DNA from: Microbulbifer sp. YPW16
GTDB lineage: Bacteria; Pseudomonadota; Gammaproteobacteria; Pseudomonadales; Cellvibrionaceae
Reading direction: 5' to 3'
Length of the DNA: 64,000 nucleotides
Assembly (NCBI RefSeq): GCF_021290385.1
Contig: NZ_CP089928.1
Coordinates: 3,180,001-3,244,000 of the forward strand
Under the pieces are notes generated by a model. It did no database searches and was not told the DNA's origin. It worked only from the letters and a program-made list of their open reading frames with translations. Both the position numbers and the translations under genes were made by a program. Positions 28,711 to 37,806 of this stretch are shown piece after piece (position 1 is the stretch's first letter; every line of letters begins with the position of its first letter).

Positions 28711-29430
28711 ATGCCAGAGAAAACCGTTAGTCGAGGGGCAGCTAAAGCTGCAACCGCTCGCCAGTGGATCAGGTTGGTTGCGGTATATCTCCTTATCCCG
28801 CTGATTTTGTTGATATCTGGTGGCGACCTTGGTTGGTGGCAGGCATGGCTCTATTCCCTGTTGCTCATAGCGGCCGGTTTGGGCGGGCGCATGTGGGCTG
28901 AAATGCGGCACCCTGGACTGATGGCCGAACGGCAGAATATTGAAAACTTCCAGAACGCAAAAGCCTGGGACAAGGTGCTTGCTCCACTGATGGCAGTGAG
29001 TATCGGGCTACCTATGGTCATCGTCGCAGGGCTGGACCATCGGTATCACTGGTCTCCAGGCTTCCCCCTATGGCTTAACCTGACGGGCTTCGTGCTGGTC
29101 TGCCTCGGATATGCCTTCGCTGCCTGGGCATTGGTGGAGAATCGCTTTTTCTTTAGCGTGGTGTGTATTCGGGCCGATCTTGGGCATATGGTCTGTGACA
29201 GTGGCCCCTACCGGCTTGTCCGGCACCCGGGCTATGCGGGAAATATTCTTGCACTGTTCGGTATTGCTGCTGCCCTGGGCTCGGTATGGACGCTGATTCC
29301 TGCGGCGGTGGCTTCAATCATCGCGGTGATTAGAACCGTGCTTGAAGACCGGGCCCTACAGAAAGAGTTGCCGGGCTATCGGGACTATGCGTGGCGCGTG
29401 CGTTATCGATTGCTTCCGGGGATATACTGA
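28711..29430 (+). CDS. Isoprenylcysteine carboxyl methyltransferase-family protein
   Basis: This 239-residue inner-membrane protein has five or six hydrophobic helices. The C-terminal block GPYRLVRHPGYAGNILALFG followed by R-x-LEDRALQKELPGYRDYAWRVRYRLLPG is the SAM-binding signature of the ICMT/PEMT-type integral methyltransferases. Bacterial substrates are mostly undefined. The ribosome-binding site GGGGAGGGGAAG precedes the ATG. Confidence 0.88.
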   Translation: MPEKTVSRGAAKAATARQWIRLVAVYLLIPLILLISGGDLGWWQAWLYSLLLIAAGLGGRMWAEMRHPGLMAERQNIENFQNAKAWDKVLAPLMAVSIGLPMVIVAGLDHRYHWSPGFPLWLNLTGFVLVCLGYAFAAWALVENRFFFSVVCIRADLGHMVCDSGPYRLVRHPGYAGNILALFGIAAALGSVWTLIPAAVASIIAVIRTVLEDRALQKELPGYRDYAWRVRYRLLPGIY

Positions 29431-29660
29431 GAGTTCTGTGTGCTGATCCCCCCGGCCAGGGGTTGCGGACACTCAAGTGAGTTAGCCAACTGATGCCGGA
29501 CGCCGAGCAGCTGCGCTGGTTAGTGCGGGGCTGTATGTAAATTGTACGGCATGTCGCCTGGTTATGCATACTGTTGGGGCGATTAATAGCTGTATAGATG
29601 AACAGTGTTTGTGTAGAGTGGTGGACTATAATCCCAATGCCCAGTACACAAAGGTGATTT

Positions 29661-30059
29661 ATGATCAAGGGAAGCTGTTGTTGTGGGGTGGTCCAGTTCG
29701 AGTTAGCCGAGCAGCCAGTTATGATGGGGACATGTCATTGCAGCCGATGCCGGAAAGTGGGTGCAAGCAACCTGGTGTTTGTAAAATCGGAATATTTTCG
29801 GCTTGTGAGTGGGCGAGACCAGATATCAGTCTTTAAGGCCATACCTCCCTATAAATATGACCGTTGCTTTTGCTCGGCCTGCGGCACTGCGCTTGGTGAG
29901 ATTTTATCGGAGGAAGAGTCATTTCCCCTGGCGGCTAACTGTATAGACGGGGATATTGGGCTTGAGAATCAATTCCATGAGTTTGTCTCGGAAAAGCCGG
30001 CCTGGCTGGAAATCGGCGATACAGCAAGGCAGTTTGATGAGCACCCCATCGAGCCATAG
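29661..30059 (+). CDS. GFA-family zinc protein (glutathione-dependent formaldehyde-activating fold)
   Basis: This 132-residue protein carries the expected zinc cysteines: GSCCCGVVQFEL, CHCSRCRKVGAS and CFCSACGTALGE. The fold is shared with S-hydroxymethyl-glutathione synthase and the centromere protein Mss4-like group. A role in formaldehyde chemistry is not established for most members. Confidence 0.9.
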   Translation: MIKGSCCCGVVQFELAEQPVMMGTCHCSRCRKVGASNLVFVKSEYFRLVSGRDQISVFKAIPPYKYDRCFCSACGTALGEILSEEESFPLAANCIDGDIGLENQFHEFVSEKPAWLEIGDTARQFDEHPIEP

Positions 30060-30131
30060 GCGAAGGCCTGGCCGGGAACTGAAAATCGGTTACCGGTGTG
30101 TGGGCGTAATGGCTTTGGCCTGGATATTTAG

Positions 30132-30404
30132 ATGCTCAGGGTTTTAGGATATGTCGAGCTGCTATTGTCAATCCTGGCCTTATCATTAGCCTTATGGCCT
30201 GTATCCGGGCTTTGTGTGGACCGGGTTTACGGTTTTGATTGTGAGAGTTGGTTCATATTTGGCGTGAATATATTTGCGCCTGTTGGGCTGATACTGCTTC
30301 TCTGTTCTCTCTTGACATTAAAGCTGAACTCGCTGGCTCCCCAATACGCACTGGCTTCAGGTTCTTTGATTGTTATGGGGTATTGGCTTGCGCATGCTGT
30401 ATAG
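30132..30404 (+). CDS. Small membrane protein of unknown function
   Basis: This 90-residue frame has three hydrophobic segments (ELLLSILALSLALWPVSG, FIFGVNIFAPVGLILLLCSLLTL, ALASGSLIVMGYWLAHA). There is no clear ribosome-binding site, so the start is uncertain. It is followed by another small membrane protein gene. Confidence 0.5.
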   Translation: MLRVLGYVELLLSILALSLALWPVSGLCVDRVYGFDCESWFIFGVNIFAPVGLILLLCSLLTLKLNSLAPQYALASGSLIVMGYWLAHAV

Positions 30405-30500
30405 AAAAATGCTTAACAGGTGCAGGGACCGTGCCGCCAGGAGCGCTGGAGGCTGTCCTGTACGACGAGTGTTGAATGCCAGGATGAGGCGCTATTGAAA

Positions 30501-30788
30501 ATGAAGCGAGCTGTTCACCTGCCTCTGCTGGTTGCCGGTTTGTCGACCGCAGCTGGAGGTATCGCATTTGTATATAACTGGCAGTGCTACGACGGCGGCT
30601 GGCCTTACTTCGGCATTGTTCTTTTGCCCGGTAACCTTGTGCTGTCGTTGTTTACCGAGGAGATCGACTTCTGGCCCAAGCTGGCCCTGCAGATGAGTGG
30701 GCAGTTCCTGGTTACGTTCACTGTTGCCGTCTGTGGCGTCAGGATGATCGGGTGGCTGAAGGGATGCCTGGGTGGCAGTCGGCCGTAG
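30501..30788 (+). CDS. Small membrane protein of unknown function
   Basis: This 95-residue protein has hydrophobic segments LPLLVAGLSTAAGGIAFVY, YFGIVLLPGNLVLSLF and QFLVTFTVAVCGVRMIG. The middle contains the acidic TEEIDFWPKL. An upstream TTG at 30495 is also in frame. The family is not recognised. Confidence 0.55.
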   Translation: MKRAVHLPLLVAGLSTAAGGIAFVYNWQCYDGGWPYFGIVLLPGNLVLSLFTEEIDFWPKLALQMSGQFLVTFTVAVCGVRMIGWLKGCLGGSRP

Positions 30789-30850
30789 ATTATCAGGCCG
30801 CCCGACCGGTGCCATCCGGCAGGCATCCGGAATGCTCGTCATAGCAAGCG

Positions 30851-31645
30851 TTATACGATTGACTTGATCAGCCCGCCTTCTGCCTTGATGCTGGCGCCAT
30901 TGATGGCTGAGCTCAGGGGGGAGGCAATAAAGGCAACGATACTGGCGATTTCTTCCGGCTTGATAAAGCGCTGAATCAGCGAGTCGGGCTCGGTCTCGCG
31001 GAAGAACTCGGACACAAACTGTTCTTCGGACTTACCCTGTACCCTGGCGCTCTCTGTCAGCCAGCTGCTGACGCCTTCGGTCAGGGTAGGCCCTGGCAGG
31101 ACTGAGTTTACGGTGATGTCGGCGCCGCATCCCTGGGTCAGGTTGGCCAGGCCGCGGCCGATTACGATCTGCGCGCCCTTGGTCATGGAATAGTGCACCA
31201 TGCTCTCCAGGCCCCGCATACCCGCCTCGCTGGCAATATTGATCACCCTGCCAAAATCCCTCTTCAGCATCCCGGGGAAATAGTGACGGGACAGGCGCAC
31301 GGTGCTCATCACGTTTGCGCTGAAGAAGGCCTGCCATTCATCGTCGTTGATTTCCTCGAAGGGCTTCGGATTGAAGATGCCCATGTTGTTGATGAGGATA
31401 TCGATCCCGCCGGTGGCATCAATTTCTCTGCAGATGTTGTCGCAGTCGTCAGTGTCAGCCAGGTCGCCTTCCACTGCCAGTACGTCACCGTGGGAAGAAA
31501 GTTCGCTTACTACCTTTCCTGTATCACTGCGGCCGTTGATGATGACGCGTGCGCCCTCATCTAGCAGGGCAGTGGCTATGGCCCTGCCAATCCCCTTGGT
31601 GGAGCCGCTGACAAAGGCCGTCTTTCCCTTGAGTTGTAAATCCAT
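30851..31645 (-). CDS. Short-chain dehydrogenase/reductase
   Basis: This 264-residue classical SDR has cofactor loop SGSTKGIGRAIA (TGxxxGxG type), NNMGI (NNAG), catalytic Ser in NIASEAG, and YSMTK with Tyr and Lys four apart. RSDTG after the second strand suggests preference for NADP(H). The C-terminus (NGASIKAEGGLIKSIV) is the usual GG-containing end. Substrate is unknown. The gene is convergent with the small membrane gene. Confidence 0.92.
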   Translation of the reverse strand: MDLQLKGKTAFVSGSTKGIGRAIATALLDEGARVIINGRSDTGKVVSELSSHGDVLAVEGDLADTDDCDNICREIDATGGIDILINNMGIFNPKPFEEINDDEWQAFFSANVMSTVRLSRHYFPGMLKRDFGRVINIASEAGMRGLESMVHYSMTKGAQIVIGRGLANLTQGCGADITVNSVLPGPTLTEGVSSWLTESARVQGKSEEQFVSEFFRETEPDSLIQRFIKPEEIASIVAFIASPLSSAINGASIKAEGGLIKSIV

Positions 31646-31807
31646 TTTCCGGGGCTCCCCTGGCTTCCATCTCTTTGTGCGGATATCCGCGGTCGCCCGA
31701 TCAATCGATAAGCCTACGCGGTTCAGAACCAGAGTATAGGCGGCCCGTATGCGACCGCGCCCCAGGCAATGATGAGCCCGATCTGTGGATCTCGCGCAGA
31801 AGCTGCC

Positions 31808-31930
31808 CTACGCATTGTGGGGGCGCAAAACACACACCTGGTCGCCGTAGTAGTTGTCCTCATAGTTGCACTCGGTCTCTTGGGACTGTGTGCGGATACC
31901 CGTTCCGGTCAATCTACTTAAGATGGTCAT
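31808..31930 (-). CDS. Possible 40-residue protein of unknown function
   Basis: A short minus-strand frame has a strong ribosome-binding site (AGGAAAGGAG, seven bases ahead of the ATG). Its second half is Asn/Tyr/Asp-rich with two cysteines (ECNYEDNYYGDQVCVLRP). It fills part of the 550-base gap between the SDR gene and the DUF2845-like gene, which otherwise shows no feature. Without homologues the call rests on the start context. Confidence 0.4.
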   Translation of the reverse strand: MTILSRLTGTGIRTQSQETECNYEDNYYGDQVCVLRPHNA

Positions 31931-32197
31931 CTGTCGCTCCTTTCCTGCTTCAGGGGTGGGGGGGGAATTACCCCCTGGTGTTTCAGTGTGGCCAGATTAG
32001 CTTCCGCGGCCTTGCGCGTGAAATGGCTTTTCTCACTCAGCTTGATAAGTGGAGGCTATTAGTTGGCGCTCTTTCATTGTTGGCCACTGGACTCCGTCGA
32101 CGCCAGCGGGGAGGTTCAGCACAGGTTAAGTCCGGGCCCGGCAGGGTATTGGCAGGGAGCCCCGGCAAGCGGGCTCATCTGTCCGGGAGTAGAGCCT

Positions 32198-32485
32198 ATG
32201 TTCAGGCAAGTTGTTGTAGCACTGCTGTTGTCCGCTTTGGCTGCACAGGCCAGCGCCCTGCGCTGCGGCAACCGAGTGGTGCAGGAGGGGGATCTCAAGA
32301 TCGGGGTGCTGGAGAAATGCGGCGAGCCCATCCTGCACGAGCAGATCGGTTACGTGGATGCGCTCAAGACCGAGCGGCGGGTGACGGTGCTGAAGATCGA
32401 CGAGTTGGTCTACCGGATCAATGGCGATCTGCTGAGCCTGGTCTTTGAGGGCAACCGGCTGGTGAAGATCCGCAGGGGGGAATAG
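32198..32485 (+). CDS. DUF2845-like small exported protein
   Basis: This 95-residue protein has a signal peptide (VVVALLLSALAAQASA) and a mature part starting LRCGNRVVQEGDLKIGVLEKCGEP, typical of DUF2845 proteins with two conserved cysteines. It reads on through LKIDELVYRINGDLLSLVFEGNRLVKI. The start was taken at the ATG that opens the signal peptide. The role is unknown; it is convergent with the GGDEF gene 15 bases away. Confidence 0.8.
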   Translation: MFRQVVVALLLSALAAQASALRCGNRVVQEGDLKIGVLEKCGEPILHEQIGYVDALKTERRVTVLKIDELVYRINGDLLSLVFEGNRLVKIRRGE

Positions 32486-32499
32486 ACCGGGTCCGGCTG

Positions 32500-34359
32500 T
32501 CAGGCCGGCGCTGGTTCGGGGGCCGGCTCGCGGTAATCGGCAACCCGGTTGCGACCCTCCTGTTTGGCCTGGTAGAGCGCCCTGTCGGCCTCGACCAGCA
32601 GGGTTTCCAGGTTGTTGCAATTGTCCTTGTGGGCGAGACCGATACTTGTGGTGAACGTCAGTATCCCGGCGGGAGACGGGACCGTGATGGTGGTAACGGC
32701 AGCGCGGAGCCTTTCGGCGGTCTGCTGTGCATTCTGCCTGCTGCCGGTGACCAGCAGCCCGAATTCCTCACCACCAAGGCGTCCGAAGACGTCGGTTTCG
32801 CGAATATTGTCCAGCATGCAGCGGGTGAACCGGCGCAGGGCCTCGTCCCCGACGGCGTGGCCGTGGCTGTCGTTGATTGCCTTGAAGTGATCCAGGTCAA
32901 ACATCAGCAGGCTGCAGCCCCGTCCGTTGTGTCTCGCCAGGTGGATTTGCCGCTGTGCTTCATCAATAAAGCTGCGCCGGTTGCAGATGCCGGTCAGGGG
33001 GTCGGTGCGTGCTTCCAGCTCGGCGCGCTGTCGGGCCGCCTCCAGTTCGTGGGTTCGTTCGCACACCATGGCTTCCAGTTCTGCCTTGGAGCGCTCCAGC
33101 TGCTGCCGGTACTGCTGTTCTGCGGTCCGCTTTTCCTGGCCCAGGCTGCGCACCCGGATTCCCATGGCCGCCATGATGGTGAGCATTTCTGTAAACGAGG
33201 CAATGGGCGGCCAGTAGTAGTTGAACAGGTTGTGCCCTACAACACCCAGATCCCGCAGGGCCTGCGTAAACAGGCCGGTAACCAGCAGGCCCCAGGCCAG
33301 TGCAAACACAGCCGCCGCCCCCGAGCCCTGTCGCCAGCGGGCGATTGCCACCAGCGTTACCACCGGGTAGAGCAACAGGGCCACAGTAATCGTGACCAGG
33401 GCCACTACTTTTAATTGCAGTGTGGCGCCGATCAGGAGCAGGGCGGCATTGGCCATCATCAGCACCAGCACCCGGTCGAGTCGCGGTGTATACCGGCGGC
33501 TCTGCAGGAACAGGCGTGCGAATGCGAGCCCGCACAGGATGCTGACTGCCCCAGTAATGGACATGTAGTGCCACTGGAACTGTTCGCGAAGCAGGTACTG
33601 GTGTGTGAATCCCAGAATGGTGCCCCAGGCCGCGACCTTGGACAGGGCATAAACCGAATAGAAATAGAAAGTACGCTCGCCGGTGGAAACACCGCATACC
33701 AGCGAGAAGACCGCCATCAGGAAGAAACCACCAAACAGGAACGCGATAACACTGTTCTCGAGTAGCTGGGTCTTGCGCAGATTATCGGGAGTCCAGATGC
33801 GCATCGACGGGAAGACAAACCCGGCTTCCGCGGAGCTGAACCGCACCAGTAGCTCCCTGTGCTGGCCCGGCTGCAATTCCAGCGGCAGGATGAAACGGTG
33901 ATGGTCAATCGGCCGCTGGTCGAAGGGAGCCTGCATCGACAGCCGGGCCAGCCCGTGATACTGGCCGGTTCCCGGTGTCGGGCGCTGGTAGGCGGCCAGC
34001 TCGATCAGCTGGTGATCGACATATTCCAGGTTGAGGGTTACGGGGCGGGGCGAGGGGTTGTGCAGGACAAAGTGCGACCAGAAAGCCCCCCTCTTCAAGC
34101 CCGTGGAGCCGGCCGACTTTAGTGGCTTGAATGCACCTTCCGCATGGGCCCGGGCGGCCTCCTCGACACCACTGCTGTCGGTGTGGTCGTGCCAGGTCTC
34201 CAACTGGCCCGTGCGCCTGCTGCCGTTTTCTTCCCCTGTCACCACGATCAACTCGCTGGCGAGCAGGGGCGCTGGCAGGGCACCCAGTAATACGGCCAGG
34301 AGGAAAAACAGCCCCCGCGAGAACGGATAGGCTGTAAAAATGCGCTTTTTGTCGTTCAT
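32500..34359 (-). CDS. Membrane diguanylate cyclase with 7TMR-DISM sensor
   Basis: This protein of about 619 residues makes cyclic di-GMP. A signal peptide (LFFLLAVLLGALPAPLLASE) precedes a periplasmic DISM extracellular domain (residues about 50-190), then seven hydrophobic helices, a short coiled coil (EQQYRQQLERSKAELEAMV) and a C-terminal GGDEF domain. The active site is GGEEF. The inhibitory site RETD lies five residues ahead, so product feedback is expected. A start 17 codons upstream is in frame; the one given opens the signal peptide. The ligand is probably a carbohydrate-like molecule by family. Confidence 0.92.
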   Translation of the reverse strand: MNDKKRIFTAYPFSRGLFFLLAVLLGALPAPLLASELIVVTGEENGSRRTGQLETWHDHTDSSGVEEAARAHAEGAFKPLKSAGSTGLKRGAFWSHFVLHNPSPRPVTLNLEYVDHQLIELAAYQRPTPGTGQYHGLARLSMQAPFDQRPIDHHRFILPLELQPGQHRELLVRFSSAEAGFVFPSMRIWTPDNLRKTQLLENSVIAFLFGGFFLMAVFSLVCGVSTGERTFYFYSVYALSKVAAWGTILGFTHQYLLREQFQWHYMSITGAVSILCGLAFARLFLQSRRYTPRLDRVLVLMMANAALLLIGATLQLKVVALVTITVALLLYPVVTLVAIARWRQGSGAAAVFALAWGLLVTGLFTQALRDLGVVGHNLFNYYWPPIASFTEMLTIMAAMGIRVRSLGQEKRTAEQQYRQQLERSKAELEAMVCERTHELEAARQRAELEARTDPLTGICNRRSFIDEAQRQIHLARHNGRGCSLLMFDLDHFKAINDSHGHAVGDEALRRFTRCMLDNIRETDVFGRLGGEEFGLLVTGSRQNAQQTAERLRAAVTTITVPSPAGILTFTTSIGLAHKDNCNNLETLLVEADRALYQAKQEGRNRVADYREPAPEPAPA

Positions 34360-34679
34360 TATTGTGTTTATTTTGCAGTGGGGCATGTGAACACGGGCGG
34401 TCGAAATCACAAAGGTTGCGGACCTGCTTCACACTTTTGGTAGATTACTACAGTCTGCCGCTGAGGATAAGGTGGTTCGCTGTGGATAAAGTACCGGCAT
34501 AAAACCGGTCTTGTGGCTCGTTAAAAAAACAGGAAATATCGTTCAGTCAGCCAGCCTGATCCCCGGATGCTCAATCAGTCGAATCCTGGCGCCGGGTGCG
34601 GATAATTGATGCTGAAGTGGTTATTGTTGAAGCGAACGTTCGGTAAGTTTTCCGCAGAGGATTATGGAAGGAAACAGGA
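34360..34679. other. Intergenic region between divergent genes
   Basis: About 320 bases between the GGDEF gene and the frameshifted VOC gene. I see no gene or clear promoter pair. GGAAGGAAACAGGA just before 34680 is the ribosome-binding site of the VOC gene. Confidence 0.4.
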
Positions 34680-35047
34680 ATGATACTGAGCCATGTCTCC
34701 CTAGGCGTGGACGATGTCACCGCGTCTGTACAGTTCTACGATGCGGTGCTCGCGCCCCTCTCGACCGTCGCTCACACTATGAAGCGGGCGTGGCTGCGTC
34801 CTATGGTGATGGCCTGGAGTTCTGGGTGGGCATCCCTTGTGAGGGGCGGCCCAGCGCCGGCAATGGTGTCCATGTCGCATTCAACGCGCCCAACCGCGAC
34901 TCGGTCGATGCTTTTTACCGGATCGGACTCGAGCAGGGTGGGCGGTGTGCCGGCAGGCCGGGACTGCGCCCGGAATACAGCGACTCGTATTATGCTGCTT
35001 TTATACTCGACCTGGACGGCAATAAAATCGAGGCAGTAGCAACCTGA
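34680..35047 (+). pseudogene. VOC-superfamily protein gene with a frameshift
   Basis: The start has a good ribosome-binding site and reads ILSHVSLGVDDVTASVQFYDAVLAPL, a typical VOC opening. The family sequence then continues in another frame (HYEAGVAASYGDGLEFWVG ... YYAAFILDLDGNKIEAV). A single-base indel between about 34750 and 34785 (CGCCCCTCTCGACC) would join them into a normal protein of about 122 residues. It may be true decay or a sequencing error. Confidence 0.85.
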
Positions 35048-35088
35048 GGCCCAACCTGGGGCAGTAACGGCCGCTACCGCCCCGTCGT

Positions 35089-36993
35089 TCAGCGCTGCTC
35101 GCCCCTCAGCCCCAGAACTACCTCCTGTAGATTTTCTGCCCGCGCAGAGGCCGCATCCAGCGGCTTACCGGCCACCACGCTGACCCGCGACCAGAATCGC
35201 TTTGGCAGCCTGGTAAAGGCGTTGCCGCCCTTGTGACTGAAAAAGCTGCCCCAGAGGCCGCGCAGGGCCATGGGAATCACCGGTACCGGATTCTTCTGCA
35301 GTATTTTCTCAATGCCTGCCCGGAAGGGAGCCAGCTCGCCATCTTTGGTCAGCTGGCCCTCGGGGAAGATGCACAGCAGGTCGCCGTTCTCAAGGGCCTG
35401 CTCAATTTCCACAAAAGCCTGTTCGTAGCCTTCCGGGTCTTTCTGCCGGGAGCAGATGGGAATCGCGCGGCCGGTGCGGAAAATAAAGTGCAGCACCGGG
35501 ATCTCGTAGATGGGCTTGTACATGATAAAGCGGATGGGGCGGCGCACCGCGCCGGCCAGCAGCAGCGCATCCACGTAGCTCACATGGTTGCAAGCGATGA
35601 TGGCCGGCCCTTCGGCGGGGATCTGCTCCAGCCCCTCGTGCTTCACCCGGTACATGGTGTGGGACAGCAGCCATACCAGCAGGCGCATGGCGAATTCCGG
35701 AACCCGGTTGAACACGAATACTGCAACCGCCGCGTTCATCAGCGCCATTACCATAAAGAACTGCGGAATGGTGAAGTCCAGTACGCTCAGGAAGACAATC
35801 CCCAGTATCGCGGAAATCACCATAAACAGGGCGTTCATGATGTTGGTCACCGCAATAACGCGGGCCCGCACGGCTTTGTCTGTACGGTCCTGGATCATGG
35901 CGTACAGCGGCACGATATAGAGCCCGCCGAACACGCCGATCAGCGCCAGGTGTAGTAGGAAGCCCTTGGCGCCCGCGCTGGCCCAGAAGGCTGCCAGGGA
36001 GGTCTCGGCCAGCGGTGACAGGCCGCCGCCGATCACCGACAGCATGATGCCACCATAAGTCAGGCCGGCGGCCCCCAGGGGCACCAGGCCCAGTTCAATA
36101 CGGCCGCCGGAAAGGCGCGAGCAGAGCAGGGAGCCGATGGCCACACCCACGGTGAAACTGCACAGCAGCAGGGCCACCAGCGGTTCGTCACCACCAAGCA
36201 CGTTTTTGCCGAAGCTGGGGATCTGGGTCAGGTAGGCGGCGCCCAGCAGCCAGAACCAGGAGATGCCGATAATCGAGTAGAAGATGGCCGGTGTTTTGGT
36301 GATTTCCCGCAGCAGGCGCGCGGTCTGGGTGACCGGGTTGAGCTCGATCTTCAGGTCCGGTACCGGTGCCGGGGCGCTGGGGATGGCGCGGCACACCAGG
36401 TAGCCGGCCACCGCGATGCTGATAATCAGCACGCCGATCCACTGGCTGCTGCTGCCCGCATCGCTGGCGCCACTCAGCACCGTACCGACAATGGTGCCGC
36501 CGAGGATGGCGACGAAGGTCGCCATCTCCACAAACGCGTTGCCGCCCACCAGCTCCGAGCGGCGCAGGTGCTGGGGCAGGATGGCGTACTTGATGGGCCC
36601 GAAAAATGCCGACTGTACGCCCAGCAGGAACAGTACCAGAAGGCACAACGCGTTGTTGCCCAGTACCAGCGCAGTGACGCCCAGGATACTGATGCCGATT
36701 TCCGCCAGCTTGATACGCCGGATCAGCAGGCGCTTGTCGTACTTGTCCGCCAGTTGGCCGGCGGTGGCGGAGAACAGGAAGAACGGCAGGATAAACAGGC
36801 CCGCGGCCAGGTTGTTGAGCGCGTTGGCCTGGTCCGCCGCCAGCCGGAAGGCAATCATCACCATCAGCGCGCTCTTGAACACATTGTCATTGAAGGCGCC
36901 GAGGAACTGGGTGAGGAAGAAGGGCAGGAAGCGCCGGGTACCCAGCAGGCGGAATTGACCGGGGTTAGCCATGGGCGGGTCTCTTGTTTCCAT
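35089..36993 (-). CDS. LplT-like lysophospholipid transporter fused to a PlsC-like acyltransferase
   Basis: This is a protein of 634 residues, or 627 if it starts at the second Met (36972). Residues 1-420 form a twelve-helix MFS domain with the LplT-type opening FLTQFLGAFNDNVFKSAL. The C-terminal 200 residues are an acyltransferase with NHVSYVD (HX4D) and FPEGQLT. This matches transporter-acyltransferase fusions that flip lysophospholipids inward and re-acylate them, but lacks the acyl-ACP synthetase domain of Aas. It is alone on the minus strand. Confidence 0.92.
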   Translation of the reverse strand: METRDPPMANPGQFRLLGTRRFLPFFLTQFLGAFNDNVFKSALMVMIAFRLAADQANALNNLAAGLFILPFFLFSATAGQLADKYDKRLLIRRIKLAEIGISILGVTALVLGNNALCLLVLFLLGVQSAFFGPIKYAILPQHLRRSELVGGNAFVEMATFVAILGGTIVGTVLSGASDAGSSSQWIGVLIISIAVAGYLVCRAIPSAPAPVPDLKIELNPVTQTARLLREITKTPAIFYSIIGISWFWLLGAAYLTQIPSFGKNVLGGDEPLVALLLCSFTVGVAIGSLLCSRLSGGRIELGLVPLGAAGLTYGGIMLSVIGGGLSPLAETSLAAFWASAGAKGFLLHLALIGVFGGLYIVPLYAMIQDRTDKAVRARVIAVTNIMNALFMVISAILGIVFLSVLDFTIPQFFMVMALMNAAVAVFVFNRVPEFAMRLLVWLLSHTMYRVKHEGLEQIPAEGPAIIACNHVSYVDALLLAGAVRRPIRFIMYKPIYEIPVLHFIFRTGRAIPICSRQKDPEGYEQAFVEIEQALENGDLLCIFPEGQLTKDGELAPFRAGIEKILQKNPVPVIPMALRGLWGSFFSHKGGNAFTRLPKRFWSRVSVVAGKPLDAASARAENLQEVVLGLRGEQR

Positions 36994-37068
36994 TTTTCCC
37001 TATGGTACGCAAATTCAGGCGCAATGAAATCTGCGCGGGGAAGATGCATTCACCAATGTAAAGCCTCC

Positions 37069-37097
37069 TTGACATAAGTCGGTGGTGCCCCTAGGGT
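37069..37097 (+). promoter_or_regulatory. Promoter of the Xre-regulated membrane gene
   Basis: A perfect -35 TTGACA (37069-37074) stands 17 bases before TAGGGT (37092-37097). The palindromic operator follows directly. A TGTAAAGC half-site overlaps the region upstream of the -35. Confidence 0.65.
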
Positions 37098-37099
37098 AG

Positions 37100-37115
37100 G
37101 TAAAGCACGCTTTAC
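37100..37115. promoter_or_regulatory. Operator palindrome, probable Xre target
   Basis: GTAAAGCACGCTTTAC is a 16-base palindrome with only the centre unmatched. It lies just behind the -10 element and before the operon that encodes an Xre regulator. TGTAAAGC near 37057-37064 repeats its left half. Autorepression is the likely purpose. Confidence 0.65.
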
Positions 37116-37159
37116 ATACAGGGGAAGGCATAATCACAACAACATGGAGAAGAAGATTG

Positions 37160-37582
37160 ATGCGTCACGATAAACTGCCCTCTGAAACCCGGAGTCACCA
37201 TATTTTACGCAGCAATGGGAGGCTCGCTCTCTGGACCGGCGCCTGGTTGCTGACCACTGCCCTGATGACGTTTGGCGCCCGCCTGTTCTGGGCCGGTAAC
37301 GGGATCCTTACCCTGCTGGCGATTGCGCTGAACCTGCTGGCCGGGGCATCTATGATCCTGGCCACGATCCGGCACCTGCAGGTCCAGGATGAACTGGAAC
37401 GCAAACTGTTCCTGGATTCGGCCGCCATCACCCTGGGTGTGGGGCTGGTGGGTGGGATCGCGTGGGAATTCTACGGTAACCAGCCCGGCTCGCCCTTTGC
37501 CCCGCAGATTTCGCACCTGGTCCTGTTGATGGGAGTCACCTTCCTGGTGAGCCTGGTGACAGCCTCCCGGAGGCTGCGGTGA
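37160..37582 (+). CDS. Four-helix membrane protein partner of an Xre regulator
   Basis: This 140-residue protein has about four hydrophobic helices (LALWTGAWLLTTALMTFGA, GILTLLAIALNLLAGASMI, ITLGVGLVGGIAWEFYG, LVLLMGVTFLVSLVTA). The acidic VQDELERKLFLDS loop between helices two and three is typical of small proteins paired with Xre regulators. GGAGAAGAAG precedes the ATG. Its end overlaps the regulator start by four bases, so the two are translationally coupled. Confidence 0.8.
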   Translation: MRHDKLPSETRSHHILRSNGRLALWTGAWLLTTALMTFGARLFWAGNGILTLLAIALNLLAGASMILATIRHLQVQDELERKLFLDSAAITLGVGLVGGIAWEFYGNQPGSPFAPQISHLVLLMGVTFLVSLVTASRRLR

Positions 37583-37779
37583 AAAATCATCTCAAGTCCC
37601 TGCGGGCCGAGCGCGGATGGACCCAGGCCCACCTGGCGGAGAAGCTGGGGGTGTCACGGCAGACAGTGGTGGCGATCGAGAAGGGCAAGTATGACCCCAG
37701 CCTGCCGCTGGCTTTCAGCATTGCGCGGGTTTTCGGCCTCGCGATTGAGCAGGTCTTTATCGACGAATCCCGGCAATAG
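37579..37779 (+). CDS. Xre-family transcriptional regulator
   Basis: This 66-residue single-domain helix-turn-helix protein starts at GTG overlapping the membrane gene stop (GTGA). RAERGWTQAHLAEKLGVSRQTVVAIEKGKYDPSLPLAFSIARVF is a textbook Xre/Cro fold of the YdfK/YozG type. It probably binds the palindrome at 37100-37115. Confidence 0.93.
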   Translation: MKNHLKSLRAERGWTQAHLAEKLGVSRQTVVAIEKGKYDPSLPLAFSIARVFGLAIEQVFIDESRQ

Positions 37780-37806
37780 CACTGTCGGCCCCGGTCTGTC
37801 CGGGAC

